Assembly (NCBI RefSeq): GCF_002723935.1
Contig: NZ_BEWM01000003.1
Span: 248,001 to 312,000 of the forward strand
From: Gluconobacter cerinus
GTDB taxonomy: Bacteria; Pseudomonadota; Alphaproteobacteria; Acetobacterales; Acetobacteraceae
Direction: 5' to 3'
DNA: 64,000 bases
Position 1 is the stretch's first letter; each line of letters begins with the position of its first letter. Positions 38,743 through 47,159 of this stretch are shown here, in pieces. A program made the position numbers and the translations under genes. The notes below the pieces were generated by a model that was not told where the DNA came from, made no database searches, and saw nothing but the letters and a program-made list of their open reading frames with translations.

Positions 38743-40385
38743 CGGGCAGCCCGCTGGCCATGCCCATTCGCGTCATGCATCGCTGGCGACAGCGTATGAG
38801 TGGCGTAGAGTTATCAATTCTGTTTGCCATGACGGGTCTGTGCCTTTTCTTTCTGAAGAGCGCAGTCTGGGTGCCAGGCACCCTGCCCTTGCCACTCAAG
38901 CCAGCATTCCCGATCTGGCAGGAAGTCGTCTGGACTGTTTTCCACGCGGCGCTGGCTCTGACGACAGTCGTTGTGGTGTCGCTCGTGCTGGCAGGTACGG
39001 CGCGGCAGTTTCCACGGTTTCGCAGTATTCTGGTGCCTGCACTCTCTGTTGCGCGCGCTGTTCCGGGGCTTGGCCTGACGGGGCTATTACTTCTATTTTT
39101 TCCTCCCTTTGTCGTGATTGTAGCGGCAGCGGCCTTCAATATGATCTGGCGTGTTCTAACGGCTCTTCTCGATGCCCAGGACACGCTTCCAGCCGAGCTT
39201 GAAGAAGTCGCCACAGGCCTGCGTATGACGGGCTGGCAGCACTTTTGGCGGTTGCAGGTTCCGGTTGCCATCCCTCTGGTGACGTTCCGCGCTGTGCAGG
39301 CCATTCCGGGGTTATGGTTTCGCCTGCTGTGTGTGGAGGGTCTTATGACTCTTCTGATGCGGCGTGACGTCGGAGGGTGCGGGGCGCAGGCACTGGTGGC
39401 GCTTGAAACCCATCATCTGAGCTGGTTTCTGGAGGCTGGTGTCTGCGCGGTTCTTCTGATCGTAATCATGGACCAGTGTCTGATCAGGCCTATGACCGGA
39501 TGGGCGCAGCGGTACAGGCTGGATGGTCCTCAGCCACAAAAAAAACGTACGCACTCCTGGATGCTTCAGTTCTGGAGAGAAACAGGTCTACTGAATGGTG
39601 TTAGCGTGAGCTTGCACACGCTCATTAGCGGGGTTGGTAACTGCCGGATCGGCCGGACGATGCGTTACGTTCAACCTTCCTCCCCGAAATCCCTGCCGGT
39701 GCCTGGCTGGCTTATTCCCGTGGCCTCCCTGATCTTTCTGGGTGTCGCCGTTGCGCAGAGCCATCTGGCGACACGTTTGCCGTATGATGTGCTTGAGAGT
39801 GTTTTGACGCTTCTGCATGTTTGCGGGGCTCTTATCCTCTGCATCGTGCTCTGGTTACCGCTGGCTCTATTTTTCTTTGATGCTGGAGCCGGTATTTTTC
39901 GGGGCAGTAGGATGATTATTCTGGCAGGCTCGCTTTTCCCGGCCGTTCTTCTTTATCCTGCCTTCCGTGGGCTGGATGTCGTTCCCACCGCTGTTCTTCT
40001 GTTCCTTGGTGCGCATTGGCTCACGGGTGGGACGGTACTGGATGCCATTCAGGCTATTCCGGCGCCGTTCAGGCAGGTTGCGCGCGGACTGCGGCTTAAA
40101 GGCGTTCTGCTGTGGAAGCGTCTGATCTTACCAGCAATTGCACCTGATCTGTGTGGAGGCCTGCTTTTGGCCGCTGTTCCGATCTGGGATGCCGTGATGG
40201 TGGCTGAGGCGTTTGTGCCTTCTGATAGCGGACTGGGTGCGACGCTGCTGGCCGATATGCTTCAGGGGCAAATCGGCGCACAGATCGTTATTCTTATGCT
40301 TCTCACGCTTCTTTCCATGCTGCTTGATCGTCTTGTCCTTCAGCCCCTCGCGGTTTACGCCGCACAGAAATATGCAATCCGATGA
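38739..40385 (+). CDS. ABC transporter permease, fused two-domain type
   Basis: 548 residues containing two permease halves (about 25-255 and 310-545), each with five or so membrane helices and a BPD_transp_1-like coupling loop (ELEEVATGLRMTGWQHFWRLQVP and FRQVARGLRLKGVLLWKRLILPA, E/Q-x-A-x-G-L). This resembles fused permeases of the nitrate/sulfonate/bicarbonate group. A Shine-Dalgarno GGGAGG precedes the ATG. Its stop overlaps the ATPase start. No periplasmic binding-protein gene is adjacent, so the substrate is unknown. Confidence 0.8.
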   Translation: MTGSPLAMPIRVMHRWRQRMSGVELSILFAMTGLCLFFLKSAVWVPGTLPLPLKPAFPIWQEVVWTVFHAALALTTVVVVSLVLAGTARQFPRFRSILVPALSVARAVPGLGLTGLLLLFFPPFVVIVAAAAFNMIWRVLTALLDAQDTLPAELEEVATGLRMTGWQHFWRLQVPVAIPLVTFRAVQAIPGLWFRLLCVEGLMTLLMRRDVGGCGAQALVALETHHLSWFLEAGVCAVLLIVIMDQCLIRPMTGWAQRYRLDGPQPQKKRTHSWMLQFWRETGLLNGVSVSLHTLISGVGNCRIGRTMRYVQPSSPKSLPVPGWLIPVASLIFLGVAVAQSHLATRLPYDVLESVLTLLHVCGALILCIVLWLPLALFFFDAGAGIFRGSRMIILAGSLFPAVLLYPAFRGLDVVPTAVLLFLGAHWLTGGTVLDAIQAIPAPFRQVARGLRLKGVLLWKRLILPAIAPDLCGGLLLAAVPIWDAVMVAEAFVPSDSGLGATLLADMLQGQIGAQIVILMLLTLLSMLLDRLVLQPLAVYAAQKYAIR

Positions 40386-41695
40386 TCTATTCCCTGCTTA
40401 GCCTTCAGGACTGTCGCCAGATTTACCAGAAGGACAGCAATGCTGATCTTGTGGTGCTTGATCAGGTCAGTTTCGATGTGCGTCCTGGTGAAATCCTTGG
40501 GCTTCTTGGCCGGTCTGGTTCCGGAAAGTCTTCCCTCCTGCGGATTATGTCCGGACAAACGCCTCCTGTAGAGGGAAAGGTCTATTGGGAAGGCAAGCCG
40601 GTAGCTGGCCCACTGGAAAAGGTGGCGACAGTTTTTCAGTCGGGGGCAATGTTTCCATGGCTGACCCTTCGACAGAATGTGTTGCTGGGGCTGGAAGCGC
40701 AGCGCTTATCCCGTTCTGAGCGGGAAACGCGTGCCAGTGCCGCGATTGAGGTCATGGGGCTTGAGGGATACGAAAACGCCTATCCCAAGGAGTTGTCTGA
40801 AGCCCTCAGCCAACGTGCCTCGTTTGCACGAGCACTGGCGCTTCAACCTTCTCTTCTCATGCTGGATGAGCCTTTTTCTGCCCTTGATGTTCTGAGTGCG
40901 GAAAATCTAAGAACAGACCTGATTGAACTCTGGGCTGAGAAACGCCTCTCCTCGCTCAATGCGATGATACTCGCGACGCATGGCATTGAAGAAGCCGTGC
41001 TGATGTGTGACCGGATCCTAATTTTCTCGTCCAGCCCAGGACGGGTGACGCACGAAATTTCCGTTCCGTTTCCCCATCCGCGGAATCGGGAGGGCGCTGA
41101 TTTTCGGAGTTTCGTGGACCAGATCTACACCCTCATGACACGACGTGCGCCGATCGTCTCGGAAGTCGATACTACGGTCGGTGTGTCGGCTGCTGCGTTG
41201 CCGCCTCTGTCCATTGTATTGCCGGACCTTCAGATTGAAGTGTTGGTTGGCCTTATGGAGGTTCTGAGCGGAGAGCCGCTTTCAGGACGCGCTGATCTAC
41301 CGGAACTTGGTCAGCGTTTGCAGATGACGCTCGATGATCTTCTGCCGCTGGGAGAGTCCCTGCAACTGCTTGATCTTGCAGAACTGGAAGATGGAGACAT
41401 TCTTCTCACGGATGATGGGCGATCATTCGTCGAGGGGGACGCCGATGCCCGCAGGGATATTATGCGCACGGCGCTCCTGCATTATCTGCCGCTCCTTCGC
41501 GTCATTCGAAGCACGTTGGATGAGCGGCCGAACCATGTGGTGGATGCCAATCGCTTCCGCAAAGCTCTCGAAGAGAACATGTCTCCCGATTATGCCCAGC
41601 AGACACTGACAACAGCTATCGGCTGGGCACGATATGCCGAACTGTTCGATTATGATGAAGAGTCAGACCGCTTCCATCTGGAAACGGAAGAATAG
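40382..41695 (+). CDS. ABC transporter ATPase with C-terminal AAA-associated domain and degenerate signature
   Basis: 437 residues. Residues 1 to about 240 are an ABC ATPase of the NitT/TauT type: Walker A LGRSGSGKSS (about 42-51), Q-loop FQSGAMFPW, Walker B LLMLDEPFSALD (158-169), and a His switch (LATHGIEEA). The signature is LSEALSQR (138-145), where family members have L-S-G-G-M-x-Q-R, so both glycines are lost. Residues about 275-430 form the AAA-associated C-terminal domain (PF09821) found on a subset of these ATPases. Starts in the ATGA overlap with the permease gene. Confidence 0.8.
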   Translation: MIYSLLSLQDCRQIYQKDSNADLVVLDQVSFDVRPGEILGLLGRSGSGKSSLLRIMSGQTPPVEGKVYWEGKPVAGPLEKVATVFQSGAMFPWLTLRQNVLLGLEAQRLSRSERETRASAAIEVMGLEGYENAYPKELSEALSQRASFARALALQPSLLMLDEPFSALDVLSAENLRTDLIELWAEKRLSSLNAMILATHGIEEAVLMCDRILIFSSSPGRVTHEISVPFPHPRNREGADFRSFVDQIYTLMTRRAPIVSEVDTTVGVSAAALPPLSIVLPDLQIEVLVGLMEVLSGEPLSGRADLPELGQRLQMTLDDLLPLGESLQLLDLAELEDGDILLTDDGRSFVEGDADARRDIMRTALLHYLPLLRVIRSTLDERPNHVVDANRFRKALEENMSPDYAQQTLTTAIGWARYAELFDYDEESDRFHLETEE

Positions 41696-41698
41696 GAT

Positions 41699-41724
41699 CT
41701 GCTTCTGCCCTTCAGCAGAAGCAG
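41699..41724. terminator. Hairpin between convergent ATPase and msrA genes
   Basis: A perfect 10-bp stem CTGCTTCTGC/GCAGAAGCAG with a 6-base loop, between the two stop codons. Neither side has a clear T-run, so it is a weak terminator candidate for either gene. Confidence 0.4.
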
Positions 41725-41732
41725 AAAACCCT

Positions 41733-42275
41733 TCAGGCCGGTGTCTTAAGACGGTCCCGGTATAGCTTGCGTGCCTTGGCAACCTTGGGCGCGACAACAG
41801 CCGCACAATAGGCCGTTTCCGGATTGCGGGCGAAATAGTCGAGGTGCTTTTCCTCGGCGCGCCAGAAATGCGCCGGGCCTTCAATAGACGTGACAATCGG
41901 TGCGGGCCAGATTTGCTCTGCAGTGATCTCGGCCTTTACCTCCTGTGCAACACGCTGTTGGTCGGCATCTCCGAAAATAACAGAGCGATACTGCGTCCCG
42001 ACATCATTGCCCTGCCGATTGAACTGCGTGGGGTCATGGGTCGTGAAAAAGACCCGCAGGACATCTGCCAGAGAAATTTCCGCTGGATCAAACACGACCT
42101 TCACGACCTCTGCATGTCCGGTGTTCCCGGTGCAAACAGCTTCGTAGGACGGATTATCGACATGACCGCCTGCATAGCCCGGGTCTGCCGAGATAATGCC
42201 GCGCAGGCCGGTATAGACGGCTTCCACGCACCAGAAACAGCCTGCACCAAGAAGAATGGAAGAGTGTGCACTCAT
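41733..42275 (-). CDS. msrA: Peptide-methionine (S)-S-oxide reductase
   Basis: 180 residues from the ATG at 42275, preceded by AGGAG nine bases upstream; an earlier start 11 codons back lacks this. The catalytic GCFWC motif places the nucleophile at Cys13. It repairs oxidised methionine using thioredoxin. The later sequence GNTGHAEVVKVVFDP and a resolving Cys near the C-terminus (TAYCAAVV) fit the family. Confidence 0.93.
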   Translation of the reverse strand: MSAHSSILLGAGCFWCVEAVYTGLRGIISADPGYAGGHVDNPSYEAVCTGNTGHAEVVKVVFDPAEISLADVLRVFFTTHDPTQFNRQGNDVGTQYRSVIFGDADQQRVAQEVKAEITAEQIWPAPIVTSIEGPAHFWRAEEKHLDYFARNPETAYCAAVVAPKVAKARKLYRDRLKTPA

Positions 42276-42325
42276 AAACTGAGTCTCCTGAGACGATAGC
42301 CTCTTCATATGGGGAGGCCTCTTCC

Positions 42326-44257
42326 TTATTTCACCACTGGTAACCAGATTGCGCTGGCAGCATTACCACCGCGATGAATAGTCTGGGTTGCAGAGTGATA
42401 GTCCGATGCTTTCGCGTCGAAGATATTCTGAACGAAGCTCTGAGGGTTGCGGTCATAAAGCGGGAACCAGCTGGACTGGATCTGGATTTGAATCCGATGG
42501 CCCTTCTGGAAAACATGGTTCACCGCCGGCAGCGTGAACTTGTATTCCTGAATCTGTCCTGCGGGTATGGCCGATGGGTGCGCGAAGTCATTGCGATAGC
42601 GCCCACGGAAGATGTCCATCGAAACTGGAAGCTCATACCCGCCCATTTCCGGACGATCCGGCGTAACGCCAGGCTGTACGTCGATGATTTTTACAACCCA
42701 GTCGGCGTCCGTGCCGGTCGTGGAAGCAAAAATATCGGCGGTCGGGACACCTGACACGCGCACAGGCGCGTCCAGAACGGGAGTTTCGTAAGTCAGAACG
42801 TCCGGGCGGCTCTCGGCAAAGCGCTGGTCCGTAACAAGCCATGCTTTCCAGCGGGAATCCCCTGCGTTGTAGGGGCGCGGCATGAAAGGAACAGGATGCG
42901 CAGGATCAGAGATATAAGCATCCGTGCCGGGGAGCGTCCGCTTGAATGACAGGCCGTGGTCAGGCTGAAGATACAGACGCTCTCCACGCATCATGCAGGT
43001 CGTGTCACACTCTGCGAGCCAGTTGCGGAAATGATCCCAGTGGTTTTCGCCCGTGTTGTAGATAATCGCTTCATCAAGATGCGGGTCAGCGCCATCTTTC
43101 AGATAGTGATCGAAGAATGGCCGCATGACGTTGGAGCGGTACCAAAGGGCCGTGTCACCTTCAAAGTGCAGTGGACCCAGCGTCGATCCATCATAATTGA
43201 CGCCACTATGGCGCCATGGTCCCATAACGAGAACATTCGGGACCTGTGTGTGGTGAGCCTTGAGGTTCATCCAGGAATGGATCGCGCCCCACATGTCTTC
43301 CTGATCCCACAGGCCCTGTTCCCAGATTGTCGGGACCTTCAAAGGCTTACGGACCAGGATCTGGTCAAGCGCCTGTTCCTGCCAAAACGCATCGTAGGAT
43401 GGGTGTGCTTTCAGGCGGTTCCACCACGGATACTGGTTCAGCCCTGCTTTGGTTGCAAATGCCCCCGTTGAGCCAGCCTGCAGGAAATTGGTGTAATCGT
43501 CGGCATCTGCGCGAGGAATTGTCGGCCCCTCGCCGGCTTCGCTCATCTGCATGGTGAAATAGTCGAGGCCAGGCTGACGGAACGCGCCGTAGTGGAACCA
43601 GTCGTCACCCATCCAGCCATCCACCATCGGGCTTTCCGGAGCGGCCACTTTGAGGGCTGGATGCGGGTCCAGCAACGCCATCACAACGGTCCAGCCTTCA
43701 TACGAAGAGCCAGTCATGCCAACGCGGCCATTGCTTTCGGGAAGGTTTTTCACGAGCCAGTCGATCGTGTCCCACGCATCGGTGGTATCGTCTGTCTTGG
43801 TTGGGTTGAGGGGCCCGATCGGCGGGCGGGTCATGATGTAGTCGCCCTGAGACCCGTACTTTCCACGAATATCTTGGAAAACGCGGATATATCCTTCCTC
43901 GACGAAGACCCCATCGCCCTGAGGGCAAATTTCACGCATGGTTGGCGCGTTGGGAATTCGGTTCAGGCGCTCACTGGCATGATATGGTGTGCGCGTGAGC
44001 AGGATTGGTGCGTTTTTTGCTCCCTTGGGAATGACAATCACGGTATGGAGCTTCACTCCGTCCCGCATGGGAATCATGATGTCACGCTTGATGTAGTCCT
44101 GCTGATCAGTTGGCAGGGCGGCATGAGCTGGAATGTCGTTTCCGGTCTGGATCATGTCTGGCGTTACGGCGGGTCCAGCAGATGCCGGGGCAGCCAGTGC
44201 GGCAGGGATACAGGCAATGGAAAGAGCCGTTCCAAGGCTGAGAAGATAACGTTTCAC
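42326..44257 (-). CDS. aehA: Alpha-amino acid ester hydrolase (CocE/NonD family)
   Basis: 643 residues from GTG 44257, with AGGAG seven bases before it; in-frame codons to 44671 reach into the divergent ilvD gene and are not used. A cleavable signal ends near ALAAPASAG. The serine nucleophile is Ser185 in GSSYEG, with Asp318 (GLWDQEDM) and His350 (GPWRHSG). These are offset by exactly 20 from the published Ser205-Asp338-His370 of Acetobacter turbidans AEH (recalled, not searched). Such periplasmic enzymes hydrolyse or transfer alpha-amino acyl groups from esters to amines, and are known for beta-lactam acylation. The C-terminal jelly-roll domain follows residue about 430. The natural substrate is unknown. 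Confidence 0.88.
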   Translation of the reverse strand: MKRYLLSLGTALSIACIPAALAAPASAGPAVTPDMIQTGNDIPAHAALPTDQQDYIKRDIMIPMRDGVKLHTVIVIPKGAKNAPILLTRTPYHASERLNRIPNAPTMREICPQGDGVFVEEGYIRVFQDIRGKYGSQGDYIMTRPPIGPLNPTKTDDTTDAWDTIDWLVKNLPESNGRVGMTGSSYEGWTVVMALLDPHPALKVAAPESPMVDGWMGDDWFHYGAFRQPGLDYFTMQMSEAGEGPTIPRADADDYTNFLQAGSTGAFATKAGLNQYPWWNRLKAHPSYDAFWQEQALDQILVRKPLKVPTIWEQGLWDQEDMWGAIHSWMNLKAHHTQVPNVLVMGPWRHSGVNYDGSTLGPLHFEGDTALWYRSNVMRPFFDHYLKDGADPHLDEAIIYNTGENHWDHFRNWLAECDTTCMMRGERLYLQPDHGLSFKRTLPGTDAYISDPAHPVPFMPRPYNAGDSRWKAWLVTDQRFAESRPDVLTYETPVLDAPVRVSGVPTADIFASTTGTDADWVVKIIDVQPGVTPDRPEMGGYELPVSMDIFRGRYRNDFAHPSAIPAGQIQEYKFTLPAVNHVFQKGHRIQIQIQSSWFPLYDRNPQSFVQNIFDAKASDYHSATQTIHRGGNAASAIWLPVVK

Positions 44258-44410
44258 AAAAGGCTCCTGATCTTTGGATGGATTTTGGCCTTGTGTGTTC
44301 CCATCTAGCAAGAGCGGGAGAGAATGCTTTTCATATCTTTCCTGCGCTGGTCTTTTTTTGTTTGATTCGCTATGGAGCATGGCTCCTTCTGTTATGAAAG
44401 TTCTGTTCTG

Positions 44411-46267
44411 ATGCCTGCCTATCGTTCCCGCACTACGACCCATGGCCGCAACATGGCTGGCGCGCGTGCGCTCTGGCGCGCAACGGGGATGAAGGACGGT
44501 GACTTCGGAAAGCCTATTATCGCGATTGCCAACTCTTTTACCCAGTTTGTTCCCGGGCATGTGCATCTGAAAGATATGGGCTCTCTCGTAGCTTCCGCCA
44601 TTGAGGAAGCCGGTGGCGTCGCTAAAGAATTCAACACGATCGCTGTGGACGACGGCATCGCCATGGGACACGGCGGAATGCTGTATTCCCTGCCCTCACG
44701 AGAGCTGATTGCTGACTCCGTTGAGTATATGGTGAACGCGCACTGTGCGGATGCCATCGTCTGCATCAGCAACTGCGACAAGATCACGCCAGGTATGCTG
44801 ATGGCCTCCCTGCGACTGAACATTCCTGTTGTGTTCGTGTCTGGTGGCCCCATGGAAGCGGGCAAGCTCAATGGCCCAGGTGTTGAGCGTAAGCTGGACC
44901 TCGTAGATTCGATGGTTGCTGCGGCGAACCCGAACGTGACGGACAGTGAATCTGAACAGATCGAGCGCTCAGCCTGCCCGACCTGTGGCTCATGCTCCGG
45001 CATGTTTACGGCCAATTCCATGAATTGCCTTGTGGAAGCGCTGGGCCTTGCGCTGCCTGGTAACGGGTCTCTGCTGGCAACCCACGCTGACCGTCGCGAT
45101 CTGTTCCTGAGGGCCGGTCGTCTCTCAGTTGAGCTGGCACGTCGCTGGTATGAGCAGGACGATGCCTCTGTGCTGCCGCGGAGCATCGCAACCCGGAGTG
45201 CGTTTGAAAATGCCATGGCGCTGGATATTGCCATGGGTGGATCAACGAATACCGTATTGCATCTGCTGGCTGCTGCCCGTGAAGGTGAAGTGGATTTCCA
45301 CATGGCAGACATTGATCGTCTGTCCCGCAAGGTGCCGCATCTTTGCAAAGTCGCGCCTGCCAAAGCAGACGTTCACATGGAAGACGTGCATCGTGCAGGT
45401 GGTGTTCCAGCCATTCTGGGCGAACTCGATCGCGCAGGTCTGCTGCAAACATCTCTTCCAACCGTTCATGCTCCCACATTGGCTGATGCCCTTCAGAAGT
45501 GGGACATCATGAATGGTGGCGAAGAAGCGGTTAAAATGTTCAAGGCCGCTCCTGGTGGAGTGCGCACCGTGCATGCCTTCTCACAGTCCAGCCAGTACCA
45601 TGAACTGGATACGGATCGTGAGAAGGGCGTCCTGCGAAGCCGTGCTCATGCCTTCTCGCAGGATGGTGGGCTGGCCGTTCTGTACGGCAACCTCGCGGAA
45701 GACGGCGCGATTGTGAAAACCGCCAGCGTAGCCAAAGACATTCTGACCTTCACGGGTACGGCTCGCGTGTTTGAAAGTCAGGACGATGCTGTTGCCGCTG
45801 TTCTTGGGAACAAGATCGTTGCTGGCGATGTCGTTGTTATCCGCTACGAGGGGCCGCGCGGTGGTCCAGGGATGCAGGAAATGCTGTACCCGACCAGCTA
45901 TCTGAAATCCAAAGGGTTGGCTGAAGTCTGCGCTCTGGTGACGGATGGCCGTTTCTCGGGTGGTAGCTCAGGCCTCTCCATTGGGCATGTCTCGCCGGAG
46001 GCTGCTGAAGGTGGTGTGATCGGCTTGGTAGAAGATGGTGATCGCATCGTGATCGACATTCCAAACCGGACGATGCGTCTTGATATTTCAGATGCGGAAA
46101 TCTCGAGCCGTCGTGAAGCCATGAATGGCCGTGGCGAAAATGCCTGGAAGCCGAACCGTACGCGTGTCGTATCCCGCGCCCTGCAGGCTTACGCGGCGAT
46201 GACAACAAGCGCTGCCAACGGTGCTGTTCGTGATCTGTCTCAGATTATTGTGAAGACACGCGGCTGA
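44411..46267 (+). CDS. ilvD: Dihydroxy-acid dehydratase
   Basis: 618 residues from ATG 44411. The Fe-S cysteines are in [12 protein letters not shown] and [16 protein letters not shown], and the C-terminal signature is [23 protein letters not shown]. It forms 2-oxo acids in valine, isoleucine and leucine synthesis. The 3' end overlaps the convergent alpha/beta hydrolase by 23 bp. Divergent from the ester hydrolase across 153 bp. Confidence 0.95.
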   Translation: MPAYRSRTTTHGRNMAGARALWRATGMKDGDFGKPIIAIANSFTQFVPGHVHLKDMGSLVASAIEEAGGVAKEFNTIAVDDGIAMGHGGMLYSLPSRELIADSVEYMVNAHCADAIVCISNCDKITPGMLMASLRLNIPVVFVSGGPMEAGKLNGPGVERKLDLVDSMVAAANPNVTDSESEQIERSACPTCGSCSGMFTANSMNCLVEALGLALPGNGSLLATHADRRDLFLRAGRLSVELARRWYEQDDASVLPRSIATRSAFENAMALDIAMGGSTNTVLHLLAAAREGEVDFHMADIDRLSRKVPHLCKVAPAKADVHMEDVHRAGGVPAILGELDRAGLLQTSLPTVHAPTLADALQKWDIMNGGEEAVKMFKAAPGGVRTVHAFSQSSQYHELDTDREKGVLRSRAHAFSQDGGLAVLYGNLAEDGAIVKTASVAKDILTFTGTARVFESQDDAVAAVLGNKIVAGDVVVIRYEGPRGGPGMQEMLYPTSYLKSKGLAEVCALVTDGRFSGGSSGLSIGHVSPEAAEGGVIGLVEDGDRIVIDIPNRTMRLDISDAEISSRREAMNGRGENAWKPNRTRVVSRALQAYAAMTTSAANGAVRDLSQIIVKTRG

Positions 46268-47159
46268 TCACGCGCTCTACGGCCTCTCTCAACTCGGGAG
46301 AGGCCAGCATTTTTGGTCCGTCATGCCCCGTGTTGGGCACGATATCGATGTCCCAGTTAAAAGGGACATCAAGCCTGTAGGCTTCTTCTCTGGCTTGGGC
46401 ATAGGCCCACTGCCCTCTCTCCAGGCGATTGCGGCCTTGTCCCATGGCTTGGGCAATGCGGCCTGCCTCGAGAGTAGTTTCCACATCGTCCGAACCAAGC
46501 AGGATGGTGAGATGTTCAGCCAAATAACGCTTGATGGATTGCTGCTGGGTATTCTCCGGCCAACCATTGAACCCATAAGGGACTGGACTGTCAGTCTCTG
46601 GCTCCACGTATGTTGCCGGGTTCATGAGGATAATTTCGACCTCATTTGCCGGAGCATATGCCGCCACGCGGTCCAGAAACTGCGCGCCAGCTGAGTGGCC
46701 AATCAGAATAATGGGAAGATCTGGCTGCTGGGTTTCCTCCCATGCCCATTGTTCCATGGGCTTGATCAGTGTCGCAGCCGGGATTTCGTCCTGACGTACA
46801 GGAAAACCGCCGCGCTGATATTGCCAGGTTGGAAACTGCTTCAGAGGAAACGACGGTGAAAAGACCACCCCGCAAACAGCGCGTGCAAGCGGGATGCTTT
46901 GATCGCGGTATGCCTCGTTATCACGGTCTTTTGCCGCCAACACGAACAGGATAGCTCGTAAACGACAGCCGGAAGGTCGAAACGCGTCAATATCCAGCGA
47001 CCGACCATACAGAATGGCTTTCTGGGAGCTGGGTCCGACAGGAAGCTCTGTGGCCCTGGCAACTGATGTCTGTGAAAGCATCATTGCCAGGGCAATCAGG
47101 AAAAGCTTGGGAGGCTTAGCCAAGCCGCGCAAGTGCAGCCTTGAGGCGTTCGAGATCAT
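46245..47159 (-). CDS. Secreted alpha/beta hydrolase of unknown substrate
   Basis: About 304 residues from ATG 47159, which lies 44 bp inside the end of valS; a TTG nearer 47125 is an alternative. The N-terminus has a membrane segment/signal ([19 protein letters not shown]). The nucleophile elbow GHSAG ([14 protein letters not shown]) and a late catalytic-type His ([10 protein letters not shown]) support an alpha/beta hydrolase. The family is not identified further. It converges on ilvD with antiparallel 3' overlap. Confidence 0.75.
   Translation of the reverse strand: MISNASRLHLRGLAKPPKLFLIALAMMLSQTSVARATELPVGPSSQKAILYGRSLDIDAFRPSGCRLRAILFVLAAKDRDNEAYRDQSIPLARAVCGVVFSPSFPLKQFPTWQYQRGGFPVRQDEIPAATLIKPMEQWAWEETQQPDLPIILIGHSAGAQFLDRVAAYAPANEVEIILMNPATYVEPETDSPVPYGFNGWPENTQQQSIKRYLAEHLTILLGSDDVETTLEAGRIAQAMGQGRNRLERGQWAYAQAREEAYRLDVPFNWDIDIVPNTGHDGPKMLASPELREAVERVISRVSSQ

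Noticed and set aside
44258-44671. N-terminal extension of the ester hydrolase
   Set aside because: It would overlap ilvD coding sequence on the other strand and precede a clear signal peptide with its own Shine-Dalgarno at GTG 44257.
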